Notes: generated by a model not told the origin, from the sequence alone. Counted from the stretch's first letter, positions 16,038 to 24,920 are shown. The stretch is 36,296 bases of DNA from Pelomonas sp036404855 (GCF_036404855.1 NZ_DASWYS010000167.1:1-36296), one strand, 5' to 3'. Numbers and translations are program-made.

Positions 16038-19019
16038 TCAGGCGACTTTGAGGGCCATCAGCGGCTTCGTCGGGGACGTGGCCACGACCAGGCAGCCATA
16101 GGTGGGGTCGTAGAACATCCCCCGCACGCTGTTGCATTTGGTGGGGCCTTGACCCTTGACCGGCTTCAGCGTCGCAGTAGCCGAGCTCGGTCCGGTGAGC
16201 CGCAGCGTCGCCACCACGATAGTGGCGATGTTCGGATCGGTCTTGATCGTGTCGTTGTTGAAGGCCCCCGCAGTGATCCAGAGAGTGACATAGGCGCCAA
16301 GGGGCTCAACCCATTCCACGCCGTAGCACTGGAGGCCGGATGGAATCGTGTCGCCACTGACAGTGATGCCTCTTCGCTGGCCGGTCGTGAGGTCGCAGGT
16401 CTGAACGACCCACCCGCCGCTACTGTCCGGATCGACATGCAGCGTCGCCATACTGTCACCACTGACCGCCAGTCGGGTGCTGGGCATACTCACGGTTCCG
16501 CCAACGTGACTGTGCGTGTTGGTGGCAAAGCTGTATTTCTTCATGCCCTGGCCCTGCGGCCAGTAGTAGATCGTGTTCCCGTCGTGAGACATCGCGCGCG
16601 GGCCGTAGTACTCAAATGAGCCGTCCGGGTAGGTTGGAATGTCGGCGTAGTACTTGGCAGGCCGCCACGGGCCTGACCGTGGATGGCCGGCAACGTCATG
16701 GAACGAGGCAGTCCCTGCCGTCAGGTTCGCCCCGTCAGTCGATGTGGCGATCGCCGCGATGCCGAAGCTGATGAATTCGTCCCGGCTGTCCGAATACATG
16801 TTGTTCCAGTACGAGTGCGGCGAGTAGGGCTTGCCGTCGGCCGGGAAATAGGCGCCGCTCAGCAACTTGCCGCCAAACACCCAGGACCGGCGCAATGCCT
16901 CCGCTGTCGGCGCACTGACCATCTCGACGTCGGGGGACTCTTTGTGCAGATTCCAGCGCGTGAGGATGTTGATGGTGCTGCCGGCATGCCCACCGCCGAA
17001 CATCCAGATTTCGTGGTTCTTCCGGCTGTAGGTCGGCCCGGAATACTCCCACGTGGCTAGATAAGTCTTGCTGGGGCCAGGGTCGAGAGTGGTGACCTTG
17101 GGCGCAACGCCATTGCCGTCGTCCCGGATGTAGTCCGCCCAGACGGTACCGGGAATCTCCTTCCATTGCCAGGCCGTCGTCGGCAACCAACCTGGCAGGT
17201 AGCGCGTACGCGCGCCGCGCAGACTGTCGCTGCGCGGCAATGGTGGAGTGAAATCACCCGCCCACTCGAATGGCGCGTCGTTGACGGCCGGTGCGCCGAC
17301 AATCTGGGCGCCTGTGTACTCGCCGTTGTTTGCCAATACCGATACTGACACCTCGGTATTGGCAGGATACTGACTCACGAAACCGGTTGCGCGGGCGGTA
17401 TCTGAGGCGACGATGTTGTTGCGCACCACCGTTGCGACCGGGATCTGGTTGCCCGACCCGCTGAGCAATGTTGTGGCGACGCCAGTCGGGTAGATGCTGA
17501 TCAGCGCTTTGTCGCTGCCGTCCGCTGGGCGGCCGTTGTATTTGCGCAGCGTGTTCTGGGCCAGCAGCAACGAATGCGCGGTCAAAGATGGATCAGGGTT
17601 CGTATCCACCGTCTTCGTGTGCTGGTCGTCGCCGTAGCGCAAGCAGTTGCCGTCGTTGTTATTGCTCAACGAACCGTAGTGGTTGATGACGTTGCCCGCG
17701 ATCACGACCACGCCGCCGTTGGGCGTGTTGATGTTCTGCGCGCAGCCGCCCGTGCCGTCGGCAAACATCTGCACGTCAATCATGTTGGCCAGCACGGTGG
17801 TGGCCCGGCAACGCGACTTGATGGCATGACCCATGCCGGCCTGCGGGTAGCCTTGACCCGGTGTCTTGCGGAAGCTGCATCCCAGCACGTAGGTCAAGGC
17901 ATTGCGGCCGGTGTAGATGTCGTGACGTAGCCCCTGTGGATCGCTGTTGTCCTCGAAGACGCAATAGCGGATGTAGTTGCTCAGGCCGTAGTGGGTTTCC
18001 TGCGTATGGATGCCGTCAATGCACTGCCAGAACTTGCAGTACTCGACCGTCAGCGTGGCGGCCGGGTGTGTGCCGTTCACTGTGCTGACCGTGGTCCAGA
18101 TTGCGGCGCCGAGCCGGCTTTCACCCATGGGCGTACGGGCGCCGCGGAAGTGCAGGCCCCGGACGGTCAGATTGCGGCAGGACTGGCCCATCGTCAGCAA
18201 CTGGGGCTGGCCGCCACTCAGCATGCCGATCTGCCAATAGCGGCTGTAATCCAGCACCATGGGCTGGCCGGGCGTCTCCCACTCGATAGTCGTATCGACC
18301 AGCACGCCGGTCTGCACTCCGCCCGTATTGGTGACCAGTGTTGTATTGCCCGGGTCCGTGGGGTTGAACACGACGTACGTGCCTCCGGTCACCTTGACCA
18401 CGTCGCCGGATTGCCAGCCCCCTTGGTCCTTGACCTGCTGAAGCGTGGCATAGCGGCCCACCGTGACGCCGCCGCGGACAAGCCTGAATGGCGTCGCCGA
18501 TCCTGGCGTTGCCGCCGCGGCTGTATAGGCGTATGCCGCAGGATTTGCTAGCCCGCCATCGTTGGTCAGCGTGATCGTCTTGGCGCCGGTGGACGATGGT
18601 GCATAAAGGAAGGTCGCGGTGGGGGTCGAGGCGGTCAGGTAGACCGAGCCGTAGTCGCCCGGCTGGCTGGTGGACGACCAGAATTGCCCCCCGGCGCCGT
18701 CGCTGGGCGTGATGCGCACCTTGCGACCGACCGGCACCGAGCAACTGACCGTGAAGAGGCTGGAGAGTGAGCGCTCGAGACCGCCCGACGGACCGGTCAG
18801 ATTCAGCTGTCCGACCGTGGTGCTGGGCTGGGGCGGCGTGGGTTTGTTCGGAGCAGCTTCGATGACTGCGGAGGCCGAATCCGACGGTGCGGAGGAAGGC
18901 GAAGCTGGCGTCGAGATGGTTCCTGGTGCCTCGCCGCTGCCACCCCCGCAGGCGGTTAAGGCCGACCCAGGGACGGAGGCAACAGTCAGCAGGAAGTGGC
19001 GGCGATCGAGAGTAGTCAT
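16038..19019 (-). CDS. Tat-exported lipoprotein with beta-helix and propeller-like domains
   Basis: A 993-residue secreted protein. The N-terminus combines a twin-arginine motif (DRRHFLL, residues 5-11) with a lipobox LTAC (Cys24), so it probably folds in the cytoplasm and is lipid-anchored after Tat export. A Ser/Pro-rich linker and an Ig-like region (about 25-175) precede a right-handed beta-helix region (about 180-580) with repeated NLTVRGLHF, VEYCKFWQC, VLANMIDVQ and LLAQNTLRKY-like strands. The last third (about 610-990) looks like a Kelch/propeller fold, with IWMFGGGHAG and TIYYWPQGQG-like blades. Beta-helix proteins beside exopolysaccharide operons are often glycan lyases or epimerases; a role in cutting or shaping this polymer is inferred. 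Its bases are visibly less GC-rich than neighbours (about 53% in the line starting at 17641). Confidence 0.82.
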   Translation of the reverse strand: MTTLDRRHFLLTVASVPGSALTACGGGSGEAPGTISTPASPSSAPSDSASAVIEAAPNKPTPPQPSTTVGQLNLTGPSGGLERSLSSLFTVSCSVPVGRKVRITPSDGAGGQFWSSTSQPGDYGSVYLTASTPTATFLYAPSSTGAKTITLTNDGGLANPAAYAYTAAAATPGSATPFRLVRGGVTVGRYATLQQVKDQGGWQSGDVVKVTGGTYVVFNPTDPGNTTLVTNTGGVQTGVLVDTTIEWETPGQPMVLDYSRYWQIGMLSGGQPQLLTMGQSCRNLTVRGLHFRGARTPMGESRLGAAIWTTVSTVNGTHPAATLTVEYCKFWQCIDGIHTQETHYGLSNYIRYCVFEDNSDPQGLRHDIYTGRNALTYVLGCSFRKTPGQGYPQAGMGHAIKSRCRATTVLANMIDVQMFADGTGGCAQNINTPNGGVVVIAGNVINHYGSLSNNNDGNCLRYGDDQHTKTVDTNPDPSLTAHSLLLAQNTLRKYNGRPADGSDKALISIYPTGVATTLLSGSGNQIPVATVVRNNIVASDTARATGFVSQYPANTEVSVSVLANNGEYTGAQIVGAPAVNDAPFEWAGDFTPPLPRSDSLRGARTRYLPGWLPTTAWQWKEIPGTVWADYIRDDGNGVAPKVTTLDPGPSKTYLATWEYSGPTYSRKNHEIWMFGGGHAGSTINILTRWNLHKESPDVEMVSAPTAEALRRSWVFGGKLLSGAYFPADGKPYSPHSYWNNMYSDSRDEFISFGIAAIATSTDGANLTAGTASFHDVAGHPRSGPWRPAKYYADIPTYPDGSFEYYGPRAMSHDGNTIYYWPQGQGMKKYSFATNTHSHVGGTVSMPSTRLAVSGDSMATLHVDPDSSGGWVVQTCDLTTGQRRGITVSGDTIPSGLQCYGVEWVEPLGAYVTLWITAGAFNNDTIKTDPNIATIVVATLRLTGPSSATATLKPVKGQGPTKCNSVRGMFYDPTYGCLVVATSPTKPLMALKVA

Positions 19020-19072
19020 TCAGCGGCATCAGGAGTCAAGAGAGCGGTTCGAGCCCTCGACACCGCAAAACT

Positions 19073-19100
19073 TGTCAAGGTTAAGAGGTTTCCCTTGACA
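19073..19100. promoter_or_regulatory. inverted repeat upstream of the lipoprotein gene
   Basis: TGTCAAGG (19073-19080) and CCTTGACA (19093-19100) are perfect 8-base inverted repeats separated by 12 bases. Centre-to-centre spacing is 20 bases, about two helical turns, as for a dimeric regulator. Each arm also contains TTGACA, pointing outward on each strand, but I see no convincing -10 box for the lipoprotein gene. It could equally be a hairpin following ddl. Confidence 0.4.
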
Positions 19101-19145
19101 CCTGTGTAAGCGACAGCAATGACCGGCAAGCCCGGCAAGCCGAGG

Positions 19146-20222
19146 CTACGGTCTTGAGGCTCTGATCGCGGGACCGCGCTCCAGGGCCAGCCCTACCAGA
19201 CGATCCAGCAGGTCAGCATATCCAAGCCCACCGGCCTCGCACATGCGCGGATACATACTGATACTTGTAAAGCCGGGCAGGGTGTTGATTTCGTTCAAGA
19301 ACAGCTGGCCGGTCTTCTTGTCGACAAAGAAATCGACCCGTCCCAGTCCTTCGCACCGCACCGCGGCATAGGCCGCGCGAGCGATGTCCATGATCGACTG
19401 CTGCAGAGTGGCGTCCACCAGAGCTACGGCATGCAAGCTGGCGCCGTCGGGGTCTGCGTACTTCGCTTCGTAGTCATAGAAGGCATGTGCGGCGTTTGGC
19501 ACGATTTCTCCGGGCGGGAACACGGTGATCTCACCGTTGCCCAGGACCGAGCATTCGAGTTCGCGCACGTCGAGGCAGGGCTCGATCAAGGCCCGCCTGT
19601 CATGGCGCAGCGCCTCGGCCAGTGCGGTCTGAAGTTCTGCGGGTGTGTTGGCCCGTGACGCGCCCAGCGAGGAGCCGGCGCTGCAGGGCTTGACGAACAG
19701 CGGCCAGCCAAACGCCTGCTGCGCTTCGGCCAGGACGTCCAGGCCGTCATTGGCGTCGACCACCCGGAAGTCGACAATAGGCAGGCCCGCGTCACGCCAC
19801 AGTGACTTGGCGACGGCCTTGTCCATGGCCGCGCTGCTGCCCAGCACGCCGGCACCGACGTACGGCAGCCCGGCAGTGTCCAGCGCACCTTGCAACTGGC
19901 CGTCCTCGCAGTGCGTCCCATGGAGAACCGGAAAGACGCAATCGACGGCAAGGCGGACGCCGCCGTGCCAGAGGCCTGCGGCGGGGACGATGGCCACCGG
20001 ATGATCTGACGGCACGATGGTCAGCGACAGGTCACCGCTTGGCAGCGTCTCGAAGACCGGATCGCGCTGGAGATGCCAGACGCCGTCGCGGGAGATCCCG
20101 ATGGCGGTGACGACATAACGATCCCGATCGAGGTGGCGCAACACCGAGGCGGCCGAGCGGCGGGAGACCTCGTGCTCGCCAGAATTGCCGCCATAAAGGA
20201 CGGTCAGATGTAGCTTGTCCAT
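19146..20222 (-). CDS. ddl: D-alanine--D-alanine ligase (DdlA-type)
   Basis: A 358-residue ATP-grasp ligase that should join two D-alanines, or a D-amino acid to a related acceptor, for cell-envelope precursors. Family motifs are present in order: GGNSGEHEVSRRSA, FPVLHGTHCEDGQLQGALD (Cys in place of the usual Gly before EDG), AAMDKAVAKSL, KPCSAGSSLG, RELECSVLGNG, the omega-loop YDYEAKY that marks D-Ala-D-Ala rather than D-Ala-D-Lac enzymes, and NEINTLPGFTSISMYP. It lies outside any mur-fts division cluster and within an exopolysaccharide gene group, so it may be a second, specialised copy. It starts 26 bases after the TPR-like gene, probably co-transcribed with it. Confidence 0.9.
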   Translation of the reverse strand: MDKLHLTVLYGGNSGEHEVSRRSAASVLRHLDRDRYVVTAIGISRDGVWHLQRDPVFETLPSGDLSLTIVPSDHPVAIVPAAGLWHGGVRLAVDCVFPVLHGTHCEDGQLQGALDTAGLPYVGAGVLGSSAAMDKAVAKSLWRDAGLPIVDFRVVDANDGLDVLAEAQQAFGWPLFVKPCSAGSSLGASRANTPAELQTALAEALRHDRRALIEPCLDVRELECSVLGNGEITVFPPGEIVPNAAHAFYDYEAKYADPDGASLHAVALVDATLQQSIMDIARAAYAAVRCEGLGRVDFFVDKKTGQLFLNEINTLPGFTSISMYPRMCEAGGLGYADLLDRLVGLALERGPAIRASRP

Positions 20223-20248
20223 CTTGGCTTCAGTCTCGACGAGGCAGC

Positions 20249-20998
20249 TCAGTGCGCCGCTCCGCTGGCCTCGCTTGCCGGCGTGTCAGCCGCGACTGCC
20301 GGCGCTTCTTTCCACTGGCCGGCCTGCTGCAGCTTCGATTTGATGAGGTCGATGTTCAACCCGGTCGCTGCGGCCTTGTGTGCGAACTGTAGCGACTTGT
20401 CATAGCTTCTCGCATCGAAGTACAGCAGCGCAAGATTCCTCAGCGTGAACGCGCCTTCGGGGCTCGTGGCGGCTACCGCATCGATCTGCTGTTCCGCAGA
20501 GGACTTTTCGCCGAGTTGGATCAGGTAATTGGCGTAGACCATCCGGACCATAGGGTCGTCCGGCCTGAATGCCATCGCTCGGTGGAAATAGCAATCGACC
20601 GAGAAGCGCGTCTCGGGCGGTTGGGGCGATTTCAGCTTGAGTGCCAGTGTCGAGATGGCGATGAGCGCGCGATGGTGATTCGGGAAGACGCCCAGCGTGT
20701 ACGACAGGTCGCCGCCAGGCAGGGTGCCGGTCTTGCCACGGATCAGGTTCTCGACTTCGGGCGTGAAATGCGCATGCTCGACGATGGCCAAAAGGGCAGC
20801 GTGCGAACGGTAGATGGGCTCCGGGATATACCGTTCCGGCCGATAGTCAAACGGCCCCCAGGACTGGCTGAGCGAGCCGCATCCGGCTGGCAGGCCCTGG
20901 GCCGAGGCGAGGCTGGACACTGCGGCCAGTAGTAGCGAGGCACCGAGCTGCGCTATCAGGGAAGCCGGTTGCTTTCGGAATGCTGAATCTCGTGTCAT
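20249..20998 (-). CDS. secreted TPR-like protein
   Basis: A 249-residue protein with a basic start, a hydrophobic segment (about residues 13-32) and a likely signal peptidase I site after LASA. Mature residues contain helical repeat-like stretches, such as MVRMVYANYLIQLGEKSSAEQQI and the following LRNLALLYFDARSYDKSLQFA (split here because they run on), which fit degenerate tetratricopeptide repeats around residues 140-215. The protein is therefore periplasmic and probably a protein-protein adaptor. I do not know a named function. It lies 19 bases downstream of the FemAB-like gene and 26 bases upstream of ddl, so it is likely part of that transcription unit. Confidence 0.75.
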   Translation of the reverse strand: MTRDSAFRKQPASLIAQLGASLLLAAVSSLASAQGLPAGCGSLSQSWGPFDYRPERYIPEPIYRSHAALLAIVEHAHFTPEVENLIRGKTGTLPGGDLSYTLGVFPNHHRALIAISTLALKLKSPQPPETRFSVDCYFHRAMAFRPDDPMVRMVYANYLIQLGEKSSAEQQIDAVAATSPEGAFTLRNLALLYFDARSYDKSLQFAHKAAATGLNIDLIKSKLQQAGQWKEAPAVAADTPASEASGAAH

Positions 20999-21017
20999 GG
21001 CTCTGTGCCTTCCAAGA

Positions 21018-23168
21018 CTACTTCTTCACGGAGGTGGCGGGAGCGGTAGCTGGCATCAGCATGTGAACCGTCCGGCCGAGGAGTTCTCGCACCAGGCCGA
21101 TGGCGCCGCCCAGGCTGAAGGGGTTGTACGCCACCAGCCCCCAGCGTTCCCGCCGCGACGTCATCCAGGTCTTCTTGTAGGGATCATCGCCGATCAGATA
21201 GTCGATCTCGCCCACGCGATCGACGTCCATCGCCCGCTGCATCAGCATGGCTGTCAGCAGTGTGCCGGGGGAGTAGGCCTTGTAGGCCTCGTCATAGGCG
21301 AGCTTGTAGATGTCGGCCTTGCCGTTGGCGACGATCCAGAGCTGCGCGGCGACTGGTTTGTCGCCGACCCAGGCCACGCCCAGGCGCAGCCAGCCGCGCT
21401 CGGCGCAGAGGTGGATCAGGCCGGGAATGAAGCCCTGGTAAGGCTCCGGCTGCTTCCAGCTGGCGGCATACACCTGCTGATAGGCCTGGATGCCACGTTC
21501 GACGTCGTCCTTGCCGGAGATGACTTCCAGCCGCCCGCCTTCGGCCGCGAACTTCTTGCCCATGCGCGTGATCGTGCTGCGCTGGCGGCCGTCGAGGCCC
21601 TGAAGGTAGCTGGCCCAGTCCTGAGACACCTGCATGTGCCAGTTCCCAAAGCCGAAGTAGGTGAAGCAGGCGAGGTTCGCGCGATTCAGCGAGCACTGAA
21701 GCGTGCGGAAGGAGGGCGCCTCGGTCGACAGCGGGTACAGCTTCATGGACACCAGGCCCGGGTGGTCCCGGTGCGCGGCCTTGATCAGTCGGGCCACGTG
21801 GCGGCACTTGGGATTGCCGCTGAGCGACGGCGCATAGAGCGCTGTGTAGTAGTTGCTCAGCGAATGCAGTTCCCAACCCAGGCGGCCGCGGTTGGCAATC
21901 AGCGGCAGCGCGGCCACCGGCCGACCGTCGCGCAGCAGCACGTAGAAGCGCACGCCGGGATGCTCGGGGAAGACCGTATCAATCAGGTTGCGATACCAGT
22001 CGGCGCCGAACTGGGTGTCGATGGATTCCGACTCGGCGAAGAACTCCTGCACCTGGGAGGGGAACTCCCGCGGATGCCGGTAGACCTCGACCTTGAAGTC
22101 CTGGCTGCCGGCGTTGTCGTCGTCGCCCTTCAGCCTGCGGCGGCCGAGGCGCGCCGCGGTGGCGGCCATGCGCGCGATGGGTGTGCGATAGAAGGCCACA
22201 TGGCGCACCCAGCGGCTGCCACTGGCCCAGCGCAGTTGGTCCTCGGTGGCGTCGGTGTAGAACTCGATGCGCCCCCCAGGCGCCAGCTCGAAGCAATGCT
22301 CGACCGCACGGCGCAGCAGCTCGCGCCCCGGTGAGTAAGCCGCAGCGCTCTCGAGGTAGGTCGTCTTCAGCATCGTGATCGTGTTGCCCTCGCGCATCGC
22401 CAGGCGCGAGGCCACCAGCTGGTCGTTGAACCACAGCTCCCACGCGATGGCCAGCCCCTGTTCCGCGAGGCGGCACATCAGCTGCTGGTAGAAGCGCAGT
22501 TGGTCAGGCGAGCTGCCGATGGCGGTTCCGCGCCTGCCCTTCCAGCCCTCGACTTCGAGCAGGGCGTAGCGGGCCACGACAGCCTCCATCTCGGCTGCAT
22601 CGGTGACGATGCGCAGGTGCTGCTGCACGCCCTCCGTTTCGGCGCGGCGGCGGTAGCGGTCGAGGTTCTGCGCCAGCTTCTTGGGACGACCGCTCCAGTA
22701 CTGCTGGAAGCTGCCGGTCAGCTCGACGTGCATCGTCAGGCAGTGGTCGATCGTGTGGGTGTCGGTGAAGGTGGAGGTGGCCAGATCGCCGAAGTCCGGG
22801 TCGTTGCAGAGCATGTCCAGCTCCATCACCCAGCCCGGCAGCGTGCGGATCAGCGACGGCAGCGACGTCGCGTCCTTCAGCAGCGTCAGCCCGATCTGTG
22901 CCTGTGAGGGCAGGAAGCTGCTCCACACCAGCGGCGACTTGCGCTCCAGCAGGCACATGCCCTCGATCTGCCCGTCCAGGCGCAGCACGGCCAACACCTC
23001 GCGGCCTTCGCCGAAATTGTCGAGCAGGCCATTGACGAACTGGCTGTCCAGCATCGCGTTGGCTTCGAACAGCCGGCGACGCAGGTCGTCCCATGCCGCG
23101 GCATGCTCGCCCAGGCCGCCCTGCAGCGGGTGCAGCGTCCATTGGGCGGGGGAAGAAATGCCGCTCAT
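21018..23168 (-). CDS. tandem FemAB/GNAT-fold acyltransferase (double domain)
   Basis: A 716-residue protein built of two halves that each look like a FemAB/BioF2-type GNAT (Acetyltransf_6) unit. The first (about 1-360) has FQQYWSGRPKKLAQNLDRYRR and ends with LRWASGSRWVRHVAFYR; the second (about 370-700) has SYLQGLDGRQRSTITRMGKKF and ends with IDYLIGDDPYKKTW. Both basic R-x-x-I/L-x-R helices and YKLAYDEAYKAYSPG-like acyl-donor regions recur. Exosortase-associated FemAB-like proteins usually have one such domain, so this is a duplication or fusion. They resemble transferases that add amino acids from aminoacyl donors. ATG 23168 overlaps the hydrolase-1 stop by 4 bases; the longer open frame upstream of it is read-through inside that gene. 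Confidence 0.85.
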   Translation of the reverse strand: MSGISSPAQWTLHPLQGGLGEHAAAWDDLRRRLFEANAMLDSQFVNGLLDNFGEGREVLAVLRLDGQIEGMCLLERKSPLVWSSFLPSQAQIGLTLLKDATSLPSLIRTLPGWVMELDMLCNDPDFGDLATSTFTDTHTIDHCLTMHVELTGSFQQYWSGRPKKLAQNLDRYRRRAETEGVQQHLRIVTDAAEMEAVVARYALLEVEGWKGRRGTAIGSSPDQLRFYQQLMCRLAEQGLAIAWELWFNDQLVASRLAMREGNTITMLKTTYLESAAAYSPGRELLRRAVEHCFELAPGGRIEFYTDATEDQLRWASGSRWVRHVAFYRTPIARMAATAARLGRRRLKGDDDNAGSQDFKVEVYRHPREFPSQVQEFFAESESIDTQFGADWYRNLIDTVFPEHPGVRFYVLLRDGRPVAALPLIANRGRLGWELHSLSNYYTALYAPSLSGNPKCRHVARLIKAAHRDHPGLVSMKLYPLSTEAPSFRTLQCSLNRANLACFTYFGFGNWHMQVSQDWASYLQGLDGRQRSTITRMGKKFAAEGGRLEVISGKDDVERGIQAYQQVYAASWKQPEPYQGFIPGLIHLCAERGWLRLGVAWVGDKPVAAQLWIVANGKADIYKLAYDEAYKAYSPGTLLTAMLMQRAMDVDRVGEIDYLIGDDPYKKTWMTSRRERWGLVAYNPFSLGGAIGLVRELLGRTVHMLMPATAPATSVKK

Positions 23169-24058
23169 GGCGCTCCGTTCGGGTTCGGCTGCGCAAAGGC
23201 GCGGTCCAGCCAGGCGAGGCACAGCCTTTCGGCCTCGGCGCGCCAGGCGGCCGACGAGAAGGTGTGATCGATGCCGGGCAGGTCGTGTCGGGTCAGGCCG
23301 GGCCGGTCCAGCAGGCCGGCCCAGGCGGCATCGGCCGCCACGTGATCCTGGAATTCCTTGGCCACGAGGTCGTCGCCACTGAGCAGCAGCAGGATGGGGC
23401 CCGGGAACGCGCGCCAGGCGGCGGCCATGCGACCCTGATAGGGGAGCGGGCCGGCCACGGCCTTGGCCGGGCGGGTGGCCACCGTGCGAAGCTTGGCGAG
23501 GAACTCGCGCAGCGCCGCCAGTCCCGTCCCGCCGCGCAGCAGCTTCAGCCAGAACTCCTTCTGTCTCAGGCGCTGCGCGTAGTAGTGCTTGACCTGGGTC
23601 TTGGCCAGGCTGTCGTCCGAGCGAACCCAGGGGTTGAGCAGGCACAGGCCGTCGACCGCGGCCTGGCCCTGCACCAGGTGCAGCAGGCTGGCCGAGGCGC
23701 CGTCGCACAGGCCCCAGAGCACGATCCGGCGAAGCTCCGGCACCTGGCGGCGCAGCGCCGCGATGGCGGCGCCGATGTCCTCGCGCGTCGATTCGAAGTC
23801 GCGGGCCGGACCCTGGCCATCACCCATGCCGCGGTAGTCGAAGCGCAGGCAGTGGTGGCCGTGCGCTGCGAGCGCGCGCGCCAGCAGCACGAACTGCCGA
23901 TGGCTGCCGGCCCGGTACTGGGGGCCGCCGACCACGACGATCACGCCGATGCCGCTGGGGGCTTGGCCGGCGCCGGGACCGCTGAGAATGCCGGGCAAGG
24001 CCTGGCCCTCACAGTCGAACAGCAGGGCGTCCTCGCGGGTGGGCGTCATCGGCGTCAT
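23165..24058 (-). CDS. alpha/beta hydrolase 1, exosortase A system-associated type
   Basis: A 297-residue alpha/beta-hydrolase fold protein. The oxyanion region is VVGGPQYRAGSHRQF, the fold continues with LRFDYRGMGDGQG, the nucleophile elbow is WGLCDGAS with Cys118 in place of Ser, and LSGDD and GIDHTF supply acid and His. A cysteine nucleophile at this elbow is, from memory, a feature of the hydrolase family named exosortase A system-associated (type 1). It may cleave or transfer a carrier-bound acyl group; dienelactone hydrolase is a known Cys-dependent parallel. It starts 1 base after the hydrolase-2 stop and overlaps the FemAB-like gene, indicating a single operon. Confidence 0.87.
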   Translation of the reverse strand: MTPMTPTREDALLFDCEGQALPGILSGPGAGQAPSGIGVIVVVGGPQYRAGSHRQFVLLARALAAHGHHCLRFDYRGMGDGQGPARDFESTREDIGAAIAALRRQVPELRRIVLWGLCDGASASLLHLVQGQAAVDGLCLLNPWVRSDDSLAKTQVKHYYAQRLRQKEFWLKLLRGGTGLAALREFLAKLRTVATRPAKAVAGPLPYQGRMAAAWRAFPGPILLLLSGDDLVAKEFQDHVAADAAWAGLLDRPGLTRHDLPGIDHTFSSAAWRAEAERLCLAWLDRAFAQPNPNGAP

Positions 24059-24059
24059 G

Positions 24060-24920
24060 TCAGGCGGCCCTCCGGGAGGCGTCTGCCGTGCCGAACAGCC
24101 GCTGCAGCGCCTCGATCAGCGCAGGCGCTTCCTCGATTTCGGTGGTCTGCCAGAAGGCGGGGCCTTGCAGCAGCTCCGCCACGACGGGCAGGCCGGCGTC
24201 GCTCCAGCGCTTCTGTGCCTGCTGGGCGACCGGCGTCCATTCGGCGTCAGGGCGCGAGCTCAGTTCCAGCCAGACGACCCGGACGTCGGCCCCGGGGCGA
24301 GGTGGCGGCGTCAGTGTCGAGGCTTCCAGGCCGAGCGCCAGGTCGGGGCTGAGCAGGTAGCCAGCCACCTCGACCGGTTCACCGCGGCCCAAAGCGGCGC
24401 GTATCTCGGCCATCTGGCCCTTTCCGCCGCCATCGGCCAGGTTGGCCGCCAGCTTGAGACGCAGGAACTGCTGCAGCAGCGGCTTGCCGGAGGCCGGCGG
24501 CTGCACCAACAGTAGGTGCGCCGGCGTCTCCAACTGGGCCAGCGTCTCGGTGGCCAGCAGGCAGCCGGCGCGCAGGCCCCAGAGCCACAGCGGGGCGTCC
24601 GGCGCCCGGGCGTTCAGGCAGTCCAGCCCCAGGCGCACGTCGGCCAGCCAGTCGGCCCAACTGGCGTCGCCGAAATCGCCGGAAGAGTCACCGCAACCGC
24701 GCAGGTCGATCTGCAGCACGGCATAACCCGCCTCGGCGAGGGCGCGGCAGGCCAGGGCGGCCATGCGGCGCGACTTGTTCATCTCCTCGGCGAACGGGTG
24801 CAGGTAGAGCACCTTGCCACGCGGGGTGCCCTGAGCCGCCAGAGACGGCGCATGGAACACGCAAAGGCGCTGCTCGCCGCCCGCGGCGGGCAGGAAGAAG
24901 ACGTCAGGGCGAGGCGTCAA
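24060..24920 (-). CDS. alpha/beta hydrolase 2, exosortase A system-associated type
   Basis: A 286-residue alpha/beta-hydrolase fold protein. LYLHPFAEEMNKSRRM and LQIDLRGCGDSSGDFG match the N-terminal strands and the second family motif. The nucleophile elbow reads WGLRAGCLLA, with Arg117 where a Ser or Cys would stand, so the usual catalytic residue is missing. This agrees with the second hydrolase family associated with exosortase A, which keeps a GLR pattern. It may be non-catalytic, use another residue, or act with hydrolase 1 as a heteromeric partner. Its start overlaps the ACP stop by 4 bases. Confidence 0.85.
   Translation of the reverse strand: MTPRPDVFFLPAAGGEQRLCVFHAPSLAAQGTPRGKVLYLHPFAEEMNKSRRMAALACRALAEAGYAVLQIDLRGCGDSSGDFGDASWADWLADVRLGLDCLNARAPDAPLWLWGLRAGCLLATETLAQLETPAHLLLVQPPASGKPLLQQFLRLKLAANLADGGGKGQMAEIRAALGRGEPVEVAGYLLSPDLALGLEASTLTPPPRPGADVRVVWLELSSRPDAEWTPVAQQAQKRWSDAGLPVVAELLQGPAFWQTTEIEEAPALIEALQRLFGTADASRRAA

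Noticed and set aside
20997..22334. 445-residue open frame on the + strand
   Set aside because: Antisense to the FemAB-like gene; no recognisable domain and no ribosome site.
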